From an uncultured Clostridia bacterium (lineage in GTDB: Bacteria > Bacillota > Clostridia > Oscillospirales > Oscillospiraceae): a stretch of DNA of 11,524 nucleotides. Position numbers and translations under genes: made by a program. The notes beneath the pieces are model-generated. The model had not been told where the DNA came from. It did not search any database and saw nothing but the letters and a program-made list of their open reading frames with translations. How positions within the stretch are numbered: position 1 is the first letter of the stretch; each line of letters begins with the position of its first letter. Below are positions 7,220-11,524 of this stretch, piece by piece. The DNA lies in the NCBI GenBank assembly GCA_937893605.1, contig CALBGG010000056.1, positions 1-11,524 of the forward strand. Direction: 5' to 3'.

Positions 7220-7248
7220 ATGATATCACGGCACAGCGCATTTTTCAA
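7220..7248 (-). promoter_or_regulatory. Sigma-A promoter of rlmD, giving a leaderless or near-leaderless mRNA
   Basis: On the minus strand, TTGAAA (7248-7243), exactly 17 bases and TATCAT (7225-7220) form a good promoter. Seven bases separate the -10 box from the ATG at 7212, so transcription should begin at or one base before the A of that ATG. No purine-rich ribosome binding site precedes any possible start. The promoter begins directly after the terminator of the upstream gene. Confidence 0.65.
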
Positions 7249-7251
7249 CGA

Positions 7252-7280
7252 AAAAGACCGCTCACGAAGAGTGGTCTTTT
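7252..7280 (-). terminator. Rho-independent terminator of the ymdB/phosphoesterase/ATPase operon
   Basis: A 12-bp stem (7252-7263 with 7269-7280, one G-U pair) has the loop ACGAA. On the minus strand it ends in a run of five T residues. It starts 11 bases after the ATPase stop codon at 7291. The plus-strand side also ends in TTTT, so it could act in both directions, but no plus-strand gene is present. Confidence 0.88.
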
Positions 7281-7290
7281 CATATTATAT

Positions 7291-9195
7291 TCAGTTACAG
7301 GTGAAGAGTATGACCTGCCGCTCCTGCGCGATCTTTTCGAGCAGCGCCATGGCCTGCCTTCTGCGCTCGGCATCGAAGTTCACGAGCGCGTCGTCTATTA
7401 TAAGCGGGCAATTTGCGTCCTCGGGCAGCGCCAAAGCGCACACTGCAAGGCGCACGGCAAGATACATAAGATCGAGCGTGCCCGCGCTCAGATACTCCGC
7501 GCCCCGCGGAACGTTTTTGCCGTTTTCATGCACCGTTGCAGAGAAATCACGATCGAGCATCACGCCGTCGTATTTCCCGCCGGTGACAAACTGCATATAT
7601 TCCGCGGCGAGCTTGCCCAGCGCCGGAGAAAAGCGGCTCTGTATATCCTCATTGGCCTTGCGCAGAGTGTCGACAGCCAGAGCTATCGCATCGTACTCGG
7701 CGCTTATCTCCGCATATTCGCTCTCCATTCGGCTGATCTCCGAGCCGAGGACCAGGGGATCTCCCAGCGCGGCGAGTCTGCCGCTGTGCTCGGCCATCTG
7801 AGCGGAAATTCGGCTGCATTTCGCACGAGCCTCGGAAAGGCGGCGGCTCAGCTGAGCGGCCTGATTATCGCCGCCTGTGAAGTCGAGCTGAGTAAGTGTT
7901 TTGCTTTCGGCCTGCTCCTGGCGGCGTCGCACCGCGGCGAGAACCTCTGCGGTCTCCTTCTCGGCACGCTGCGCCTCGGCATAGTTTTTGTAAAGCTCAA
8001 GGTATTCGTCAAGGCTCGACGCAATATCCTCCTCGGATTCGGCTCGGTATTTTGAAAGTATCTTGCGGCGCGCCTTTGCGGCCTCACAGGTCTCCGCCCT
8101 GCGCCTTGAGGAGCGGACAAGCAGGATAATGCCGGCAGCCAGCGCGACGGCGGCCGCCGCAAAGGCATGGATCATGAAATCCTTAAGCAAAAGGCCGGCC
8201 GCGATGAGTACTCCGCACAGCACCATCAATATTATAGCCAAAGCGGGAGATGCCTTGCGCTCGGACTTTTCCTTAAGGCTGAGCGCCTCGGCGAGATCGG
8301 CCTTGACCTCGGCCTTGACCTCCTCGGGCTTGCGCTCGCCTATCGAGCAGGCGCACAGCGCCGCCCGGCAGCTGTCGCGCCGCTCGACTGCCTTATCGTG
8401 CCGCTCGGTCGCGGAGTTTACCTCGCTTCTGACGCCCTGAAGACTGCTGAGCGCCTCCTTGCGTACAGCCTTGCGGCTCTCTGTGACCTCGCTCTCGAGC
8501 TTTTCGCACTCCTTTTTCGCCGCCTCAAGCTCGGCGGACATATTCTTCCGCTGCTTTGACGCATCCGAAAGCTCCGATAAAAGCCGTTTTTTATGCGAAA
8601 GCTCATCCTCAAGCTCCGGCAGTCGGCCGTAGCGGTTAAAGCGGCGCTTGCGCTGCCACTGGCGCAGACGATCGTCGGCCTCGGTGTAGGAGCAGTCCTC
8701 ATCGCCGGTGGATACGATCGCGCTGATGCGCTTTTCAAGCTCGGCGCTTTGCGTCACAGTGACCTTGCCCTGCTCGACAAACGCGCTGCGGCGGAAAACG
8801 TCGCGGCTCACGCCGGTCAGCACTTCGCCGGCGTTTGCGCCGGTAATACCTTCGACGGGGACATTCGTTCCCGTGTACACCGCGGAAAATTCACGCATCG
8901 GAGCGGAGGCTGTTTTAGTCGTGCGCACGAGCGTTATATCGCGCCCATTACTTTCTATCTGCATGCTGCCCTGCATGGGTTCGCCCGACCACGGAGCGTA
9001 GCGAATTTTATCGGGCAGAAAGCCCGCCTTCTGACGCTCGGAGCTGTCAATGCCGTATAGCATGGCGCGGATAAACGCGCACCATGTGCTCTTGCCGCTC
9101 TCGTTCGGGGACGAGATGACGTTCAGTCCCTCATGCAGCTCAAGGCTTTCGCCCTCGAGCCTTCCGAAGGTGGCGTCAAGCCTTTTAATCATCAT
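7291..9195 (-). CDS. Membrane-anchored SbcC/Rad50-like AAA ATPase (YhaN-like)
   Basis: A 634-residue ABC-type ATPase of the SMC/Rad50 class. The N-terminal half-domain carries Walker A PNESGKST (30-37). The C-terminal half carries signature YLSAGT (568-573), Walker B CPLIIDDAL (596-604) and a NFD D-loop. Charged coiled-coil stretches span about 190-310 and 362-515. Between them, two hydrophobic helices (about 315-334 and 341-360) form a membrane hairpin. No CxxC zinc hook is visible. Both ATPase halves should therefore meet in the cytoplasm with the coils anchored at the membrane. It overlaps the preceding SbcD-like gene by 11 nt, implying a working pair in DNA end or RNA processing as in Bacillus YhaO/YhaN; the substrate is unknown. 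I chose the ATG at 9195, eight bases after AGGAGGT (9210-9204), over an upstream frame extension. Confidence 0.88.
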   Translation of the reverse strand: MMIKRLDATFGRLEGESLELHEGLNVISSPNESGKSTWCAFIRAMLYGIDSSERQKAGFLPDKIRYAPWSGEPMQGSMQIESNGRDITLVRTTKTASAPMREFSAVYTGTNVPVEGITGANAGEVLTGVSRDVFRRSAFVEQGKVTVTQSAELEKRISAIVSTGDEDCSYTEADDRLRQWQRKRRFNRYGRLPELEDELSHKKRLLSELSDASKQRKNMSAELEAAKKECEKLESEVTESRKAVRKEALSSLQGVRSEVNSATERHDKAVERRDSCRAALCACSIGERKPEEVKAEVKADLAEALSLKEKSERKASPALAIILMVLCGVLIAAGLLLKDFMIHAFAAAAVALAAGIILLVRSSRRRAETCEAAKARRKILSKYRAESEEDIASSLDEYLELYKNYAEAQRAEKETAEVLAAVRRRQEQAESKTLTQLDFTGGDNQAAQLSRRLSEARAKCSRISAQMAEHSGRLAALGDPLVLGSEISRMESEYAEISAEYDAIALAVDTLRKANEDIQSRFSPALGKLAAEYMQFVTGGKYDGVMLDRDFSATVHENGKNVPRGAEYLSAGTLDLMYLAVRLAVCALALPEDANCPLIIDDALVNFDAERRRQAMALLEKIAQERQVILFTCN

Positions 9196-10291
9196 GACGT
9201 ACCACCTCCTCACGCTTATCCAAAGCGGCAAGCCCCCAGCGCGCCGCCTGACTTATCTTTTCGCGCTCGGCGTCGGTCTTTGCCGCGTCAAGAGCCGCCT
9301 TGAGCCGTGAAAGGAAACGTCCGCGCAGGTTATCCTCCCCGGCGTTCTCCCACACGTCGCGCTTTAGCACCGTCTCATCGCGCACCTGAAGCGAGAAAAA
9401 CTTATCCTCCAGCGCCGCCGTGACCGCGTTCGTCTGCGGTGCCTCTGCCGATTCGCCGCGCAAAATGATGCGGTAAACGTCGCTTGCCGTATTCTCCGGC
9501 AGCGCGGCCAAAACGTCGCTTATAACATCGCCGCCGGTAAGCTCAACATTTAATATCTCGTATCGTCTCTGCGCGACGCACACCGGCTTTACGCTGCACG
9601 ATGAGCCGAGCGAAACTATGTAAACATGCTTCTCGCCCGTTTCGTCAAAGCCGCGCCCCTCCGGGCAGCCGGGCCAGGCATAATATGCCGCGCCCGATTT
9701 TTTAAGTCCGCTTTCCTTATGGATGTGCCCCAGGGCGATATAGTCCATGCCCGAGGCCGCGATATCGAGCTCCGTAATGGGGTTGTAATTTGACGCCGCG
9801 GCGACCTCGCCGTGGATGCACATTATATCCTTCACTCCGGCGCTCTTTGCCGCAGAAAAGCCGTGCAGCATGGCGCCCGAATATTTATCGCAGAAGGCCG
9901 CGCCCCAGACTCTCGCGCCGAGGCGGGGAAGCTCAATGCACTCAAGATCCGCGCTTTTGTATATATGCACATTTTCAGAAAACCTGACCTGCGCGTAAGG
10001 TGAGCGCGGCGAATAGAAATCGTGATTGCCCGGCGATATGAACACGGGTGCGGATATGCTGCCGAGCGCATCGGAAAGCGCCTCGGCGGTTTCGGCATAG
10101 GTGCTGTCGGAATCCAAAAGGTCACCGGCCAGCAAGACAAGGTCGACGCTCTCTGTCTTCGCCAGCTGTGCTATGCGGTAGAGCAGATTTCGCTGCTCCT
10201 GCCTGCGCTGCGCGGCCTTGGCCGTGCCGAGCCCCTCAAACGGGGAGTCAAGATGCAGATCCGCCGCGTGCAGGATTTTAAGCTCGCTCAT
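9185..10291 (-). CDS. SbcD/Mre11-like metallophosphoesterase, DNA repair exonuclease family (YhaO-like)
   Basis: A 368-residue cytoplasmic calcineurin-like phosphoesterase. The dinuclear metal site is complete: DLH (D11, H13), LLAGDLLD (D57), GNHD (N89, H90), IHGE (H160) and GHIH (H189, H191). The fold matches Mre11/SbcD-type nucleases, which work with a Rad50/SbcC-like ATPase, and that partner is the next gene, overlapping by 11 nt. The ATG at 10291 overlaps the ymdB stop as ATGA, and GGAGGGAGT lies about ten bases upstream, so translation is coupled. A cap region of roughly 170 residues follows the catalytic domain. Nuclease activity and substrate (double-strand ends, hairpins or RNA) are inferred from family only. 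Length and organisation fit Bacillus YhaO better than E. coli SbcD. Confidence 0.9.
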   Translation of the reverse strand: MSELKILHAADLHLDSPFEGLGTAKAAQRRQEQRNLLYRIAQLAKTESVDLVLLAGDLLDSDSTYAETAEALSDALGSISAPVFISPGNHDFYSPRSPYAQVRFSENVHIYKSADLECIELPRLGARVWGAAFCDKYSGAMLHGFSAAKSAGVKDIMCIHGEVAAASNYNPITELDIAASGMDYIALGHIHKESGLKKSGAAYYAWPGCPEGRGFDETGEKHVYIVSLGSSCSVKPVCVAQRRYEILNVELTGGDVISDVLAALPENTASDVYRIILRGESAEAPQTNAVTAALEDKFFSLQVRDETVLKRDVWENAGEDNLRGRFLSRLKAALDAAKTDAEREKISQAARWGLAALDKREEVVRHDD

Positions 10292-11061
10292 GTGAATCTC
10301 ACTCCCTCCGCAGCAAGGCATTTTCCCGTCTCCGGGTCAATTGTGAATATGCAGCCTTCGAGCTTCGCAGGCCCCTTGGCAGAGTCGTATCTGCGCGGCG
10401 GGTCACCGAAGAACTTGCCGATCGACTGTTCGGGCTCGATGCCGATGACTGAGTTTATCGCGCCCGTCATGCCGAGATCGGTTATATATCCAGTGCCGTT
10501 TGGCAGGATGCAGGCGTCCGAGGTCTGAACATGCGTGTGCGTTCCCCAGACGGCGCTGGCCTTGCCGTCGAGCAGAAAACCCATGGCGCGTTTTTCGCTC
10601 GTGCCCTCGGCGTGAAAATCGACGAGAATGATCTTCTCGCGTATCTCCTCCATATAGCCGTCGGCAATGACGAAGGGGTTATCCGTGTTCGTGTCCAGCG
10701 TGAAATGACCCATAAGGTTCATGACGCACACGTCGCCGAAGCTCGTTTTGTAGACATCTATGCCGCGCCCCGGGCACTGCGGCGCGCAGTTTGCCGGGCG
10801 CAGTATCTTGCGCCGCTCGTCGAGATACGGACGCAGCTCGGTGCGCGTCCATGTATGATTGCCGAGGGTGATAACGTCCGCCCCGGCGTGGAGGATCATG
10901 TCCGCCTGGCGCGGCGTTATGCCGACGACATTTGCGTTTTCGCCGTTTACGACAACGAAGCCGAGCTCCAGCTCACTGCGCAGGCGGCGCAAATTTTTAG
11001 TAAGATAATCCAGCCCCGGCTCGCCGCATACGTCGCCGACGGCAAGAATCTTTACACTCAT
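10288..11061 (-). CDS. ymdB: YmdB-type metallophosphoesterase (2',3'-cyclic nucleotide phosphodiesterase)
   Basis: A 257-residue cytoplasmic protein of the YmdB family (TIGR00282). Metal and active-site residues are visible: D10 in VGDVCGEPG, E41-N42 in VVNGENAN, N68-H69 in TLGNHTWT, H150 in DFHAE, and H175/H177 in GTHTHVQT. Bacillus YmdB hydrolyses 2',3'-cyclic nucleotides and affects RNA turnover, motility and biofilm decisions; the same chemistry is expected here. The ATG at 11061 is eight bases after AGGAG (11074-11070); an open frame upstream would cross the promoter and is not real. It is the first gene of the operon with the SbcD-like and Rad50-like genes, joined by a 4-nt ATGA overlap. 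In Bacillus, ymdB follows rny, so this neighbourhood differs. Confidence 0.94.
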   Translation of the reverse strand: MSVKILAVGDVCGEPGLDYLTKNLRRLRSELELGFVVVNGENANVVGITPRQADMILHAGADVITLGNHTWTRTELRPYLDERRKILRPANCAPQCPGRGIDVYKTSFGDVCVMNLMGHFTLDTNTDNPFVIADGYMEEIREKIILVDFHAEGTSEKRAMGFLLDGKASAVWGTHTHVQTSDACILPNGTGYITDLGMTGAINSVIGIEPEQSIGKFFGDPPRRYDSAKGPAKLEGCIFTIDPETGKCLAAEGVRFT

Positions 11062-11093
11062 CAAAAAATCTCCTCTCCTGGAGTAATGAGTGT

Positions 11094-11123
11094 AGTATAA
11101 CACAAATTGCAGCGGTGTAGCAA
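11094..11123 (-). promoter_or_regulatory. Promoter of the ymdB operon
   Basis: On the minus strand, TTGCTA (11123-11118), an 18-base spacer and TATACT (11099-11094) preceded by TG make an extended -10 promoter. Transcription should start near 11088, giving a leader of about 27 bases that includes the AGGAG site of ymdB. Confidence 0.68.
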
Positions 11124-11161
11124 AACAAAATTGGTCATAATATATTGCGGAGGTGTAAACA

Positions 11162-11329
11162 ATGCATAAGACAAATTTTCTCGTTGGCATGGGTATAGGC
11201 GTGGCGGTCGGCTCGCTGGCCGGAATGACAATGTCCGGCGCCAAAAAGACGCCGAAAAACATTGTAGGCAAGACGCTTAAAACAATGGGCGAGGTAGTCG
11301 ACGCGGTATCAAGCTCCATCGGCATGTAA
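11162..11329 (+). CDS. Small glycine-rich hydrophobic protein, 55 residues
   Basis: The frame opens at an ATG six bases after GGAGGTG (11149-11155), a strong ribosome binding site. It begins MHKTNFLVGMGIGVAVGSLA and ends SSSIGM. Residues 6-24 are a short glycine-rich hydrophobic helix with repeated small residues (GMGIGVAVGSLAG). A lysine-rich turn (KKTPKN) and an amphipathic helix (about 34-54) follow. This resembles YtxH-like small proteins of Firmicutes, which have a glycine-rich membrane-associated helix at the N-terminus. I do not recognise a specific family or function. It is divergent from ymdB, with the two start codons 100 bases apart. No convincing plus-strand -35/-10 pair was found. 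Confidence 0.75.
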   Translation: MHKTNFLVGMGIGVAVGSLAGMTMSGAKKTPKNIVGKTLKTMGEVVDAVSSSIGM

Positions 11330-11359
11330 TTATTTTGGCCAATACGGCCGAAAATAATT
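11328..11359. repeat. A/T-rich inverted repeat just after the small gene
   Basis: AATTATTTTGGCC (11328-11340) pairs with GGCCGAAAATAATT (11346-11359) with one unpaired base and the loop AATAC. The left arm starts within the stop codon of the small gene. The dyad is not followed by a T-run in either direction (A-run on plus), so it is not a textbook intrinsic terminator. It may still end or stabilise the small transcript. Confidence 0.6.
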
Positions 11360-11368
11360 AAAAAAGGC

Positions 11369-11397
11369 TTGCATTTCCCCTCCGGCTGTGCTAATAT
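11369..11397 (+). promoter_or_regulatory. Promoter of the tRNA-Arg gene
   Basis: TTGCAT (11369-11374), a 17-base spacer and TAATAT (11392-11397) preceded by TGC form an extended -10 promoter. The transcript would begin near 11404, leaving a 5' leader of about 14 bases for RNase P to remove. Confidence 0.72.
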
Positions 11398-11417
11398 ACT
11401 AAGGCGCTAAGCAATAA

Positions 11418-11494
11418 GCGCCGTTAGCTCAGCTGGATAGAGCGTCTGGCTACGGACCAGAAGGTCAGGGGTTCGAATCCCTTACGGCGTGCCA
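11418..11494 (+). tRNA. tRNA-Arg (anticodon ACG, reads CGN codons)
   Basis: A 77-base cloverleaf can be drawn. The acceptor stem GCGCCGT (11418-11424) pairs with ACGGCGT (11484-11490), starting with a G-U pair. The D arm is GCTC...GAGC. The anticodon stem TCTGG/CCAGA encloses the loop CTACGGA with anticodon ACG at 11452-11454. The T arm AGGGG-TTCGAAT-CCCTT follows. The discriminator base is G (11491) and CCA is encoded (11492-11494). A34 is expected to be deaminated to inosine so that it reads CGU, CGC and CGA. Confidence 0.97.
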
Positions 11495-11503
11495 AAAGCA
11501 GAA

Positions 11504-11524
11504 GCTTTCATCATCGATGAGAGC
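11504..11524 (+). terminator. Probable terminator hairpin of tRNA-Arg, cut by window end
   Basis: GCTTTCATC (11504-11512) pairs with GATGAGAGC (11516-11524) with one G-U pair and a three-base loop. It begins ten bases after the CCA end. The window stops at the base of the stem, so the expected T-run cannot be seen. Confidence 0.6.

Noticed and set aside
11062..11325. Upstream extension of the ymdB frame to 11325
   Set aside because: It would run through the ymdB promoter and ribosome binding site and fully overlap the small plus-strand gene. The family starts at the MSVKILAVGD-type N-terminus.

Overview
The window looks like a chromosomal segment of a moderately high-GC Firmicute of class Clostridia, probably a gut Oscillospirales-type bacterium. 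The basis is strong AGGAGG-type ribosome binding sites, sigma-A-type promoters, a YmdB phosphodiesterase, a YhaN/YhaO-like nuclease pair, a YczE-type membrane protein and a clostridial-style long RlmD. No taxonomic search could be run, so this is inference.

Left edge (1-447): the first codons of a minus-strand gene run off the window. Next to it lies a broken sigma-70-family relic on the plus strand (about 60-388), in which region 2 is joined to region 4 with an internal deletion and a frame change. A hairpin at 391-430 is the terminator of the neighbouring regulator gene.

Catabolic/redox module (448-5564): a minus-strand GntR-type regulator with a LacI-like sensor domain (AraR architecture) diverges from a three-gene plus-strand operon. 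The operon encodes a zinc-dependent medium-chain dehydrogenase, a YczE-like multi-pass membrane protein and a 643-residue FMN/4Fe-4S/FAD ene-reductase of the 2,4-dienoyl-CoA reductase family. The 250-bp divergent region holds a good extended -10 promoter and several spaced direct and inverted repeats that may be operators. The simplest reading is an inducible two-step NAD-linked pathway (alcohol oxidation, then C=C reduction) for a compound I cannot name.

Conserved genome-maintenance/RNA block (5581-11061, all minus strand): transcription starts upstream of ymdB, then passes through an SbcD/Mre11-like phosphoesterase and a Rad50-like ATPase. The ymdB/phosphoesterase junction overlaps by 4 nt and the phosphoesterase/ATPase junction by 11 nt, and the unit ends at a terminator. 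The ATPase has two membrane segments where a Rad50 zinc hook would be. A separate promoter then drives an RlmD-type 23S rRNA methyltransferase, whose mRNA appears to be leaderless or nearly so. RlmD carries a roughly 90-residue C-terminal extension of distinctly lower GC.

Right edge (11062-11524): a 55-residue glycine-rich small protein on the plus strand, an A/T-rich dyad, and a tRNA-Arg(ACG) gene with its own promoter, an encoded CCA end and the start of a terminator hairpin.
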